Made by a program: the position numbers and the translations under genes
Shown: positions 12,293 to 25,410 of the stretch, in pieces
Layout: each line of letters starts with the position of its first letter
How positions within the stretch are numbered: the stretch's first letter is position 1
Notes under the pieces: model-generated
Seen by the model: only the letters and a program-made list of their open reading frames with translations
What the model was told of the DNA's origin: nothing
Databases searched by the model: none
From: Spirodela intermedia
Taxonomy: Eukaryota; Streptophyta; Magnoliopsida; Alismatales; Araceae
Assembly: GCA_902729315.2 (NCBI GenBank)
Contig: LR746268.1
Coordinates: forward strand, 7,113,501 to 7,177,500
DNA length: 64,000 nucleotides
Direction of reading: 5' to 3'

Positions 12293-12454
12293 CATATGGC
12301 CCCTAACTCATTCAACGCAATTATGGTGATAAATAATATCCGGCATTTTTGGGTCCAAAAAATTACGGCATACGGGGGCGGGGGAAATCAAAACTGGGCA
12401 TTTGTCCCTTCAAAAAATGGCCCGAGAAATTCAAAACTGGGCATGGTGCTCCTG

Positions 12455-15400
12455 TCAGGTGTCGTGCAGCTCGACGATCTCGACGACCGACGAGTCCCCG
12501 ATCTTCTGGAAGACGACGACCCGGTCGTGGGGCTTCACCAAGCCCACAGACTTGGCGTAGCTCAGCGCGAGGGACAGGTCGGACCCGTCGCCCGGACTGC
12601 CCGAAGATACCTGGAAGAAAAGGAGGAGACGAGAAAGAATGAGATCATCCAGTGAGAAATACAGAAAGAGAACATTATTATCTGCTAGCTGCCACTCCCT
12701 AACAACCGTGAGGTTGCACTGCTTCAAGGGGAATCTCCGACGTGGGGGTGTGGGGGGGGGGGTATTGATGAATCTTTACCGAAAATCTATTAAGATAATT
12801 ATTCGTAATGGGTTCCAAAAGAAAGGAAAACCTACCACGGTGGGACTGGTCAGGACAGGGTAGACTCCTCTGACAGCAAGAGACTGCCGAGCCTGCATCA
12901 CAGACAACAACAAGATTGGATTGAACCCACCTCCATCCAAGGATCTCAACACAATCGAAGATAACAAAACCCTGGCAAGACGTCGTTCTTTAACCTGTAA
13001 TGCGCCCGAGAAGCTCCATTTCAGTGAGTTTGACCGAAGCCGTGGAACAACGACAGCCAACACGGGCATTGGAGGTCTGTATTTAGCAATGAGCCTGCAA
13101 ACGCAACGTTGAAAGGCTTTTCAGTATTCAGGTCGGAACTGCCATTTATTGCTGGTCAGGAACAAGGATCGAATCTTAAATACGCAAATGACATAAATGC
13201 ATCTGTATATCTGGTCTATACCGTCCAGCTCTGCCAGACATAGTTACGACCACAATAATTGCCGCCTTGACTTTAACTGCGGCGCGTACCTGCAATCATG
13301 AAAAGGGAAAAATACAGGCCTCATTAAGGGACCGTGTTTGCACAGAGAAGGAATTTAATTACAACAATAAAATATCTGTGTTACCGCGGAAGAAGCAACA
13401 GATTCTAAATGAGACATTGGCTCCCCAACATGCTTCACAACGCTTTTAAAGTGAGCAGACTGGTCGTAAACAGTTTCAGCCTGCAAATATGGAGAAGATA
13501 CTTGGCGATGATATTGTGGCATATTAATTCGGTCAAGCATTGTCCAGAAAAACTTATAGCATGAATGGAACAGAGTTCTAAGTCGTCAGGCAGATTTAAG
13601 AGGCATACTTCAGCGCAAATTCTTCCGACAGTTTTTATCGCATCAACAGGATACAGACCCCTGAGTGTCTCTGCTCCTAATAAAATTCCATCAGCGCCTA
13701 GAAAATAGAAAGGCATGCGACATCAGTTGGACGAAGTATAATTTTTTTTTAATAAATGATGAAAAAAAAATGAAGAGAAAGAGCGGCTTGAAATCATTGA
13801 AATGCATTATGGGCTCAGTTTGAGGAAAAAATACTGCATTACGAACCATCAAGGACAGCATTTGCCACATCGGTCGCCTCAGCCCGGGTAGGGCGTAAAT
13901 TGTCGGTCATGCTATCGACTACTCTAGTAACAATGGCAGTCTTCCCCATCATGTTGCACTTATGAAGAGCAGCCTTTTGAAACAGGAATACCTGCAGCCC
14001 CCATAAATCAGCATTTATAATAGTTTGTAACTCAGCCAATTACAAACAAAATGTTATCCAAGAGGAGTTGGTCGACTCAGTAACATATTGAAAACACAGA
14101 ATAACAATCAGCTACTGACTCAATTACAACTCAGCTTGGACTTCGAAACATCAAAGTTTGCAATCACCTCAGAACAAAAGGTGGTCAACTAATAACTTTA
14201 ACCACAAAATATGAACTATATGGAAAATTGATCCAAAACATATGAGTGGGATACGAACACTAAGTCAATAAACAGTGCTTGCAACGCATCAAATGGCGAG
14301 GATAAAGTTTAGGATTGATTACGTGAGCGACAGTGGGATTGGCTCCGTTGTTTTCAGCGTAGTGATTTACTACAGAGACCAGAAAAAAAAACATTTCTAT
14401 TGCACTACATTGCGAAAGAGGGAGTGAACAAGGTGAATTCGTTATGTGGATTTGTGATGTTCTCCAAGGGAGTGGGAGTCATCCACTAGATGGATCACAA
14501 AACACTTCCAAGGTGAAGGATAAATGACCGATCACACAATACTTTCTGCGAAGTTCCATAAAGATATTTCAGAGCAACTTCCACATATGGAAGGCAAGAA
14601 ATCATTGTCATGCCGAATTTCTGCATTGTACTATCCATTTGGCAGGTGTCATCGATATGATTTTATGAAGAATACAAGGATTTTGAAGAGTGTTTCAACT
14701 GCAGACGTAAGTCTCCCACAAGACTGCAAATGCTAAAAACTATAGAGAACCTATTAAGTTTTCTTTGGGTGTCTATATTTTTGAGCTCGGAAAAGCACTA
14801 GAGTAGCCCTGAAATATTAACCTAAACTGTAATAAATACAGTAATAGTCTAGACAAAGAGAGGATCACAGACAGTTTGCAATGAATATCTGTGTGGGTTA
14901 AGAAAGTGTAATGAAGTACAATTTTTTTACCACCAGAAAAATGTTCCAGTATTAATATAGATGATGGTTTCCAAAATAACCTCCAAGCTAGGAGATACCA
15001 TCGTTATGTTGAGAATGACTTAGCTGTTGCACCTAAAGCTAAGACGTCACCATTCAGCAGCAGGAGAGTTTGACTACCTCCACTTAATAGGTAGAGATTC
15101 ACCGATAATTGAGCTGAGGAAAGCAGAGTCACCTGTTTCCATCAACGGATATTGGTTTGTCTATTCTTTCTCACGTAAAAAAGGCGCCTCATTGTTACAA
15201 TCACAATTCGTGCTAATATAGAAGGGTCGAGCGAAATAGTTTTGACTTATCACTTGGAATAAATCAGCACGAACTTATGTCTTTACATGAAGCGAAATAG
15301 CCACAAACAAAATTTGACTAGAGTACAAGAGGACAAAAACAGAAAATACAATAAGATTCAATAATTATCAATCAGGAATAAAAATAAAATAGTTTAGATG

Positions 15401-18400
15401 TCATCAATAGTGAAATAAAAACACAGATGATATGATAAAAACACAGATGAAATAAAGAATTTACTCTTGACAATCTGAAAGTATTTATATTCGCTAATAG
15501 TTACGAGGTCTGTAGGTACATTTTAAAATAATGGCGGTGAAATTTCTAGCAGGAAACTAAAATAACCAATACCTAAGTAGTAAGGTCAGTAAATTATAAA
15601 GTTTGATAGATTTGAGGATAACCTTTTCTGGAGGAAGATCTATGCCTAAATTGCCACGAGAAAGTATAATACCATCCGCTTCTTGGAGGATATCGTCAAA
15701 ATGCCTCAGACCCTGTAATGTAGATGGTATAACGTATTGAAATAAAGACAAAATTTAACTGATATGGAAAACATGTTGAACCAGGAAAAAATACTGAATA
15801 AGACTAACTGAAAGGCACGGATTTTCCCATTTCTAAAGGATAAACAAATGAAGGCCAATCAAGAACCATAGTTCAATGTTAAAAACATTTACTCACCTCC
15901 ACATTTTCAATTTTAGCAAATATCTGAGTTTCAGTAAGATTATGAGCGTCAAGGAATGCTCTAAGCTGCAAACGAAAATAAACATATGAGATATTATAAG
16001 GAACTCAAACAAATTCTTTGGACATCAATTTTATGTGCGTTGTCATATATAATTAATTATACTGAAGAATGACACACTTTACTGAATCAGAAATCACTAG
16101 AATGCAATCACCCTGACAGTACAAACATTCAGCTATTCGAATATAACGCAACTGAGAGGAAATGAAAAAATCTTTGTGAGTTTGTTCCCAGGAAGTAATG
16201 TAAAATATATTATCAGATATTTAATTGTTGTTAACCTCTCCAATATGTACATTGTTATTTGTTTGTAATTAAGATGGCGATTTCAGAGGGAAAGACCTGC
16301 TGCTGATCAGTTGTTTTCCTAGAAAAAATTTATGTTTTATAATCTAATAAGGCAGGCTAATTGGATACAGTATCAGGGATAAAGATTGCTGAAACAAGAG
16401 GAACATCTTCCACAAAATTCATCTTCTTCCTCCAATTCCGAACAGTATGCCGTAGATGACAGAAAATTTCTAAAACTAAGCATCAGGAATTGTTAACCAT
16501 TTGAGGAATAATCGATGGATCCAACATGGATCATCAAGGAAAGTATTTTAAAACTAAGTGGGCTCTTATGGGAGTACGTTAAGCATTTAACATAAATAGA
16601 CAATCACCTGGTATCTGACATCAATAAGGGAACTATAATATGAGGTACAACAGCAAACTTTACGTAGCAAAATGAAATAAACTTATAACAGGAAGACAAG
16701 ATTATTTAGAGCAAGATATTTGGATAATATTAAACAAAGAACGACAAACAGGCATATGATGTGTTGGAAGTGAATTCATTTTTACAAGTTGCCTTTATGC
16801 ACCTGCCATAGAGAATAGTTTCCACGACGGAAACATGCTCAACGGACAAGAATATTTTCCATAAGAAACAAAGACAATCAACTATTTCAATTTAACATTC
16901 CCGATGAATATTTTAAGCAAAGCAATGTAATTTGATGAAAATTTTAAAGTAAAACATTCATTCGGGAGAAAGTTGCCTAGTGACAGGTGAATCAAAAATT
17001 GGTTATGAATCTTGCGCATAAAACATATTACAATACATCTGGCTGTTCAGTAAGCCTGGCACAATTTTTGACAAAATTGAGAAACTGAACATCAGACAAG
17101 GATACCGCACACTTTCCTTTGTGCGTTTCCCTTCTTTTCTGGAATGTAACAATAGTGTGTTGACCTATTTTAGAGCATTATAATTTTCTGACTATCAAAA
17201 TATTTATACTAAGAGTAATTGCATTTCGAATAAAAAAGAATGACGTAGCATCACAAAAAAAGTAAGTGTTCAGAAACGAGGGCAATGTTAGATACTTGGA
17301 CAGCTTCTTTGGGGCTATGGTGAAGACTGCCATAATTTGAAGAAACTGTTTTGTCTGAAATTATGATGCCTTCAGGTATAATGAGGGAGTATCTGATAGG
17401 AATATCAACAGTATCAATGAGGAAAACCAATTTCTTTAATTGCAAGGAAAGAAAGTCTTGCCCTTTCAAAATCAGATCTATGTCAATAATCAGGAATATG
17501 TTTTGGCAAAGAAATCATCGAAAATTTTCAGTCCATCTAAGAAATATGTTATCAAGAACAGCATAAAATGTATCCAAGATACACATTCGTCCCAACCTTA
17601 CATTACCGTACTATACTACAGTTATGTCTTCCGCATTTCTGGTCCTATTTCGTCCATTATAATAGTAAAGCATCACTAAGCTACCTGTTGTTGCATGAAT
17701 GAGAATATGGAGCAACATTCGCCACAGGCATACAGGAATGAGAATAGATGTGAATCGACTAATGAGCATCCTCTCATCAATCAAAGTGATTTTAATTGAA
17801 AAACTATAGTTCAAAAAGCTTCAAAGAACTCACTTGCTGTACATCCTCTGCATGTCGTGTGTAAGAGAGTGAAATGATATCAACACTGTTACGACTCCCC
17901 CACGTTGAAATAACCTAAAGGATGACAAGTCGAGATAAAACTCAGACAGACCTTCAACCAGTCATTAACCTCTCATTGCATCATTTTGTGTCAGGTAGAC
18001 GTGCTATTCGAATGTAAAGAGAGAATCAGACATATTTCACGTTGAAAACACAACCTTTTCTTGTTCTCACTGAAATCGAAATCTGATCTCATACCAGGGG
18101 CAAAAATTGCAGATGAAACTATAAATCATTATTTGGCAAAGGAACATAAGAGTCACATATCTAAATTTATAAGGCATGGCCTACATCTTCTATGAAAGAC
18201 CTCCAAGAAATAAAGATCAACTAGAAGAAATCAAAGGATTTTATACCATGCTTACTTATCCTGAAGATAAAATGAAACAATAATTCAAAAACGCGAACGA
18301 TCATGAGGGAGATTAGGCGTCTGCAACAGAAAAGGATTTAAAGTTCTGACCAAAATATCAACAGTCAAGTCATAAGGGAGTGAGCTGACCTGCTTATCAG

Positions 18401-21400
18401 TTTCAGTCAAAGTAGGCAAGTTGATGTGGACTTGAGCTACATGCATAGTCAAAATAAAACCCGAAAGTGTAGCACTATTCTTCACGAGACAGATGACATC
18501 TTCACCATTTGTTTCAATTACCTGCAAAAAGAAGATAAATTTTCAGTTAAAGACGAAAAAAAACACCAGAATATTCAGCCATGTAAAAACAAAGGATCAA
18601 CCCATGTTTTCACCTCTAGCCAAACAGATGTCGTCTCACTTCCTGTGAAGAGATACTGGCCAACAAAAATTGTATCACCCTTTTTAACAGCCTGCAGTTC
18701 CGCATTGGGAAAAAACTGTTATAAATGTTTAAACAAAGAGAGCTAGACCATCTTACACGGGATTAGATTACAACACAAAGACAATGTCAGCAAGAGCCAG
18801 CCAGATACCTATGACGCAGAATTTAGAATAATTGAAGCTAAAAGAACATTGGGACGGAAATTAGAAAGCACCAATATCTTTGCCATGAGAGTTTCGTTCA
18901 CGTCAACTATATCTACAGAAACATTATTAACAAATCCGGACAAAATGAACCACAGATAAGATGCAATATGGAGCTCCATTCATAAGACTATTTATGTTAA
19001 GTGAGGGAATGACGTTTCTGCAGTTTCAGCATCAATAAGCAGACAGATCAACCCTCTTTCATGAGAGAGCTAAAGTGACCCAATGGGTCTGTCTTCCGGC
19101 AGATCTGTTGAAATAGTCCCATAGAACTCATTCACTTAGTTAGAACCCACCATTAATTAGATCATAAAACTCTAAATACTATTTAAAAAGTGAATAAATT
19201 ACAATTTCTTGGAGAAATCACTGTACTTGTTCACATATGTTTAATGGGTCGAAACAGCTATATCAACTCACTGATACAAATTAAGTAAAAGATAAAGTGA
19301 GGAACAAAAAGTAATATTCCGAATACAGGCTAACTTAGTGCTCAGATCAAGAAATAGTCAAGTCATCAAACGAGATCCACAAACAATAATACTACCTTCG
19401 AATTAGGGTTATATTTACAATCTCATCTTATCTCATCAGTTCTTTTGAAAAAAAAGCAAGTTCACGAGCATATAGCCATTCTCTTCAATATATTCATGAG
19501 AATCATAAAAATGGATCATAAACAGTTCAAGTCTTGATATGCAGTAAAAAAGACGTACTCAAGTTTATGCCGAGCCCTGACTAAGATTTTAACCATCAAC
19601 ACGAAAATATGGAAGCTTAATGGCATTAAAACAAACAATCAAATGCAATAACAATACTTTGTGCTGTATCATTTGACACACCTTTGCCAATTCAGCATAA
19701 TTAACAGGCAAGATCCCTGATGAAGGAACTTTTGATATATCAGGCGTAATGGTAACGCGATCATCATTTTTCAACTCAATTGGGGACCCATTAGTATTGA
19801 AAACCTGAAGCTCTGGGCCAACAGTATCCAGCATAACCTGAAGAAAATTGACACCTTAGATGCTACGACCCAAACAGCATGAACTAGCTCCACAAGTACA
19901 TTACCATAGAAATGATGAATTTTTCAAAATGATTGCACTGTTTAGATACGGGTGGGTGCATATACTCTGCCTCAACGTGGGGGTTTAAGTTAAAAGTATG
20001 GATCTTAAGAGATAAAATGCTTAGTTATCCACTCTAGGTACTTTGAAAAAGTACATTGAGGGCATTTTTCCACCAAGATACAATATACGACTAACTTACT
20101 CTCATAAGGAAAGCATGCAAGATAATTCATAAAGAAGTCTTAAGTTCGCGGTTGGTAAATTATGGTCTTCTGGGGCAAGCAGAGTATACAATGAATGCAC
20201 ATCCTTGTAATATCTCTGGAATATAGAAAAACATTGTTGAAAAAAAAGGAGAGATTCGAGGTACAACGGCAAATGGCATAGCTCTCATAGTATACACTAA
20301 AACGATTCTTATTAAATAAAAAAAATGCACGAGTTATCAAGAGAAAGTGAAGAACCATGTCTGTCTATCATTTTAAAACCTGCGAAAAGGAAAAAAATAA
20401 TAAGAATAAACAGGGGATACCAGACTAATCCTCCAAGACTTACTGCACACAGCTTCTTAACATTCTTCACAGCTTTTCTCAAATTCTCAAGAGTCTCCTG
20501 GTGGTACTCAGAATCTAACCAAGAGAAATCAAATCGTGCAACTGCCAGAGGTAAAGTAGGCATGATCAAAAAAAAAATCTATGGTAAAAAATGAAAATAT
20601 CTTCAAAAATCAGCACAGTTTACCTGACATTCCTGATGTTAGGCATGATTCAATCACTTCAATGGAGCGAGACTTTGGTCCAAGGGTTGCGACAATTTTG
20701 GTCAGCGATGGGAAAAAGTTCTGCATTTCATAGAGATAATGAAACCAGGTTTCTGAGGAAAATCAAATTGGCAGTACTAAACCATCACAAGTATCTCAAA
20801 TCAGCTTTATCAGACAATATTAACATATTCCATTGATGAATGTGCGTTTTCGAACAAAATAGTATATATTAAAAAAGGAAATCATCACAAGGAAAGGAAT
20901 ATTTCTTGTAGCCTCCGCATGATGATTGGAGAAAACACATGGTTTCCGAGGTCAACCAAGAAAATGTGAAGATTCCACAGTTTAGAGTGAGGACGATTCA
21001 GTGAAGGATGATATTATTGTATCGAACATTTCCTTTGTAAAATCTGTCATATAATCATAAAAAAATGATAAAAACATAAAAGTAGATTCTTAAAAGTCAA
21101 TCCATTGCCCAGAGAGGAGGGAAAGAAATGGGAAAATGATATAACCCTACTGAACCATTTAACGAATGAAAAGAGGAATAAGGAAATGTGAGACATGGGA
21201 CGACCCACCGGAGCAAATCAACACAGAGAAGACTAAAAGCCTTCCTGAGATGCCAACCACCCCGATAGAAAGGAAGCAAGAAACGGGAGAAAAGTGCAAG
21301 AGTTTACCAAACTTTCTTTGTAAATCATGAGATGCCAATTAAGACTGAAAAACATATTCATGCAAACTGAACAATAAAAATTAAGACATCTCGACAGACA

Positions 21401-22434
21401 GCAGAAAAAGAAGGTAACGGAGAAACTAATGACCAGTTTCGAAGGAGTGAGAATTGAAGACAGCCGATATCAAATGAAAAGAAGAATAGGGGAATGTGAA
21501 ATATGGGGTGACTCACTGGGGCAATCAACACAGAGAAGACTAAAAACCTTCCTGAGATGCCAACTACCCCGATGGAAAGGAAGCAAGAAACGGGAGAAAA
21601 ATGCAAGAGTTGACAAAACTTTCTTTATAAATCATGAGATGCCAAATAAGACAAAAAAAAAACATATTCATGCAAACTGAACAATAAAAATTAAGACATC
21701 TCGACAGCCAGCAGAAAAAGAAGGTAACAGAGAGACTAGCAACCTTTTTCGAAGGAGTGAGAATTGAAGACAGCCGATAGTAGATGAAAAGAAGAGTTGG
21801 GGTGACTCGCCGGAGCAAATCGACACAGAGAAGACAAAAGGCCTTCCTGAGATGCCAACCACCCCGAGAGAAAGGAAGCAAGAAACGGGAGAAAAATGCA
21901 AGAATTGACAAAACTTTATGCGTAAAACATGAGACGTTAATTAAGACAGAAAGAAAAACAAGCATATTCATGCAAACAGATTAATGAAAATTAAGCCATC
22001 TTGACCGCCAGTAGAGCGAGTAACGGAGAACCTAACTACCAGTTTAGAAGCAGGAGAATACAAACGAGCCGATAGTGAATGAAAAGAAGAATAGGGAAAT
22101 GCGAGACATAGGGCGACTCACCGCAGCAAATCAACACAGAGAAGACAAAAAACTTTCCTGCGATGCCAACGACCCCGAGAGAAAGGAAGCAAGAAACGGG
22201 GGGGGGGGGGGGGCTGAATGCAAGAGATGACGAAACTTTCTTCGGAAATCACGAGATGATAAGTAAGGTAGAAAGAAAAACAAGCATGTTCATTCAAACA
22301 GAGTAATGAAAATTAAGCCACCTCGGCAGCCAGCAGAAAAAGAGAGTAATAGATAAACTAGTCACCAGTTTAGAAGGCGTGAGAATTGAAGCGAGCCGAA
22401 CGGACTCCTCCACCACCATCCGTCCCCCTTGCAT
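12455..22434 (-). CDS. Cytosolic pyruvate kinase
   Basis: Sixteen exons, 5' to 3' on the minus strand: 22434-22366, 20720-20624, 20541-20444, 19837-19682, 18691-18614, 18521-18390, 17914-17834, 15965-15897, 15712-15623, 13991-13847, 13697-13609, 13480-13385, 13289-13222, 13094-12995, 12892-12836, 12610-12455. Joined: 526 residues, the normal length. It makes pyruvate and ATP from phosphoenolpyruvate and ADP, the last step of glycolysis. Visible motifs: [32 protein letters not shown], active-site Lys in IFAKIENVE (about residue 255), [14 protein letters not shown] and [11 protein letters not shown] (about 321-331). RGNLG in place of the usual RGDLG, and no transit peptide, fit the plant cytosolic subgroup. 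Start [14 protein letters not shown] aligns well with family starts; the frame is open further upstream. Intron 1 (1.6 kb) holds tandem copies of the exon 1 boundary. Confidence 0.93.
21160..22420 (-). repeat. ~300-bp tandem repeats in pyruvate kinase intron 1, reaching exon 1
   Basis: The marker CAACACAGAGAAGAC or a close variant recurs at about 21219, 21527, 21821 and 22130, spacing about 294-309 bp. Each unit also has a GAGATGCCAAC block, GAAAGGAAGCAAGAAACGGG and a CATATTCATGCAAAC block. The units include diverged copies of the exon 1 3' end at about 21431-21470, 21741-21780 and 22037-22073; the functional copy is in 22366-22434. A G16 run (22198-22213) interrupts the unit nearest exon 1. 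Confidence 0.88.
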
Positions 22435-23488
22435 TATGAAGCGGAGAACGCTCCGAGAGGAGGGCGGAGAAGGGCGACGGAGAAGCGGGAGTCCGGAGTC
22501 GAGAAACTTGCGAAACAAGAAAGGGAGACGACGGAGACAAGCAATAAAGCGAGAAACCGCGGGAGGGGAAGGTGGGGGAGAGCGCTCGTACTTGTATAGT
22601 GAACCCGTTTTCGAGCTACTCCATGTACGGCGGTGGGCTGCCAGAGGGGAAACGTGAGCGAACAACCGGTCCAACGTCCTCGCGCACCTGAACACCACCC
22701 ACCGTGTCAAACAGCCACCGCGATTCTTACCGGACGTTTAGGTCAGATCGGGGGGCTGCGCGGTACCGTATTCTCTACATATCCTGTTCCGCAGGTCTAG
22801 CTTAATCGCTCCATTCACCCGTTGAAGTTGAATGAGAGCGAATGACGTCTCGCCGCGAAAAGCCTGGACGACCGTTGCCCCAAAAAAATGTATTTAATAT
22901 TATTTAGCTCATTATCTCGGGTAGTCAGGGAACTCCCGCCCGGCCTTGCCTGCTTTCTTAGCTACTGTCCTGAATACAACGGTAGAGAGAGAAAGAGAGG
23001 GATATTCTCGTTCTAGAGAGAAAGAGAGAGAGAGAGGGGGACGAGTGGGGCGCAATGGTGAACAAAACTAAGTGCGGATCAACGCTAGTAGGGGCTACGA
23101 TATCCTCCCTCCTATGTCAAACAAGAAGTTGACCACGAGAGAGAGAGGGGAGAGAGTGTTGTTCTTAATCATGATTTTCAGCCGTGAGCACAGAAAAGTC
23201 ATGCCAGGCTTGGCGAGTACCGGGGTCTGGGCCAGCTCGTCCCCTTGACTTCAAACCACGGGAGATATCCCTCAGAAGCTCGAGAAGCGAAGATTTACAT
23301 ACGTTATTGGGGTATTTATTCAGGTTGAATTCAGCACAGCGAAGGTGAAGATCTGATGGGAAAGATCAGAGGGTCCCCTCAGGATGCCATTTGATGCTGC
23401 AGCCCATACTGGACGAGGAAGAAACGGCGTTAGAACTGCGATGACCTGTGAGAAAGGACGTCAGAAGCAAGGCTTTTCAGAACGAGAG
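22435..23488. other. Pyruvate kinase promoter region and 3' flank of the thioredoxin-like gene
   Basis: Both flanking genes are on the minus strand. No further coding conservation was seen. GA-rich patches lie at about 22985-23035 and 23135-23155. The left part is probably the pyruvate kinase leader and promoter; I see no clear TATA box. Confidence 0.4.
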
Positions 23489-25255
23489 CTACCTGGGTTT
23501 CTGCCTGGAAGGCGGCGGCTGGCCGCTGAGGACTGCGTCGACGGCGGCGCTCAGGTCCCTGAGGCGGATATACATCCATCAATGGAAGGTCTGTGCATTC
23601 TGAGCATGGCGGAGGCAGGCAGATGGACTGTACCTTCCTGTCACCGGGACGCCGCTGCGCGGCCGTGAGTCGTCGAACTGGCCATGGTAGAACAGCTCGA
23701 AGGGCCTCCGCCCATCCTGCGAAAAAGAAATATGAAGGAGGAGCATGAAATGGGTCAGCGCGAATTTAGGTTCCCCACCATTTTAGGAGATTGTTGGACG
23801 ACTTCTGAGGGGTGATTGAGGATAAAGAAGACCTTCTTGAAGAGGAAGAACTCCGGCGTGCAGACGGCCCCAAAGGCCCGCGCAGCAGCTTGGGACTGCA
23901 TCCAAACGTAGGCTGGGTTTTAAGATCGAACTCGTGGGATGATTGGGTTATGCTCGAAGATCAAAAAAAGGGTGTAAATCCTAAAAAATGGCACGATTTT
24001 CCTCAAAAAGAGGGCAACTTGACGCGATCTGGGCCTGAACCATGCCGTGAAATGAAGAATAGGAGTAGCAATTGCCTCCTTACTAGAAGAAATCGACTCC
24101 GGATGATGGGTGGAAAAGATGATGAAGAGCGCAGGGATCTACCTGGTCATACAAGTACGGGAAAGGATAATTGAATGACTTCGCTTCTTCCGCCATGAAC
24201 TCCGGTCCATCCTGTGCGGTTGACTTTAAGTTAGTAATCATCGTCAACAACGTCGGTGTCTGAAGAAGATGAACGAGAAAGAACTACCGTCGCAGGGAAT
24301 CAAAGCAATATCTCTCTACCTGAGCAAGATGAGATGTGAAACAAGAAACCAAGCAGGAGCTATGGATGCTTATCGTGAAGAGAAAAAAATACAGAGTATC
24401 CTCCGGATGTGTTCTATGATTAGTATCTATGCAAAAGAAAGAGGAGAGCGCGGTTGCAGATGGTGAAAGCTATGGAGGGTAGAGCCGGAGATGACCTGAG
24501 GATGAGTGACGGTGGAGTTAGACGAGATCGCAACGACGGCTAGTCCTCTCTGCATCCAAAATCAGGAAGCACAAGCTACAGAGGATCAGCCAACAATCAA
24601 AACTTCTAGGGGTTCATAGAAATCAACTCTGAAGCGAAGGACCGGACGGCAAAAGGGACTCCAAACTTACTTTCATGTAGAAATTCGCGAGCTTCACGAT
24701 GTCTTTCTTCAGGTGTACGACGAACGGGCAGTGATTGCAGATAAACATCACCTTCATCGTCCGATTGGTATGGAAGAACGACCCAAATAGAAGACGCTAA
24801 GATTGATGGTCGATCCCAAAGATGGAACAAGAGGGGATCCAAAGAGGGATGAAGGGAGCAGGCGACTACCAGGAGAGCAGGATAAGCCTCGAAGTCATCC
24901 AGACTCCATGTTTTCCCCGTAAGAGGCTCTTCAAGCTGCCCCACGCGATGCAAAAACTCAGAGTCTACTACGCAGGGACTCTGCTTAGGCGGAGAGAATC
25001 GAGGGTAAAGAAAGGGGAGAAGATTGCCTCGAAATGAGGAGCCCTAAAGCCGAGACCGACGCGCCCGGGCTCCATTCTCGCGGCTCTGACCTGCAGCTTC
25101 CTCGCAGGCGGCGGCGGCGGCCTTCGGCTGCGCAGCCGAATGGAAGGCTCCGAGCGAGGGCGGAGCGTCCTGGTGGCGGCGACGGAGCCCAGTCGGCGAC
25201 TAGCACCAGCAAGGCGCACGAAGGCTCCACAGCAAAGAGACCCAGCGGCCGCCAT
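23489..25255 (-). CDS. Plastid thioredoxin-fold protein (AhpC/TSA-like, CNHC motif)
   Basis: Exons on the minus strand: 25255-25028, 24935-24870, 24751-24671, 24549-24496, 24211-24143, 23895-23833, 23716-23634, 23558-23489; 237 residues. Domain order: Arg-rich N-terminus (about 1-60, transit-peptide-like), GFRAPHFE, LTGKTWSLDDFEAYPALL, VMFICNHCPFVVHL with a CNHC pair, AVVAISSNSTVTHPQDGPEF, FPYLYDQ, AVCTPEFFLF, FYHGQFDDSRP. This matches the conserved bacterial and plant thioredoxin-like family of Arabidopsis At1g21350. A thiol redox role in the plastid is inferred; substrates are unknown. The intron 1 donor reads GAG|GCAATC, so a GC-AG intron is needed to keep the conserved join APHFE-LEEPLTG. 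The other introns are GT-AG and phases agree. TGGGCC motifs lie just upstream. Confidence 0.88.
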
Positions 25256-25329
25256 GAGCTTTAGCTACGTGTCCGCTCAGTGGCCGCGTTGGATGAGGCG
25301 GCTGTGGTTCTCTTCGGAGCCCTTCGTTT

Positions 25330-25410
25330 ACCGGGCAAATTGGGGCCCATTAATGTTCCTGAATTTGGGCCTCACTTATGGGCCCAAAATGATTCATCTA
25401 AGCCACTTAT
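25330..25410 (-). promoter_or_regulatory. Cluster of TGGGCC/GGCCCA motifs upstream of the thioredoxin-like gene
   Basis: TTGGGGCCCATTAATG, AATTTGGGCCTCA and TATGGGCCCAAAA lie in about 60 bp, 90-150 bp upstream of the start at 25255. This is a typical spacing for site II elements of nuclear genes for organelle proteins. Regulatory function is inferred. Confidence 0.5.

Noticed and set aside
12455-12610. Last pyruvate kinase exon as a separate small gene
   Set aside because: Its sequence ([21 protein letters not shown]) is the normal pyruvate kinase C-terminus and joins in phase to the upstream exon.
21097-21971. Minus-strand frames of 60-135 codons in pyruvate kinase intron 1
   Set aside because: They repeat each other with the ~300-bp unit and contain only partial exon 1 similarity; they are repeat copies, not genes.
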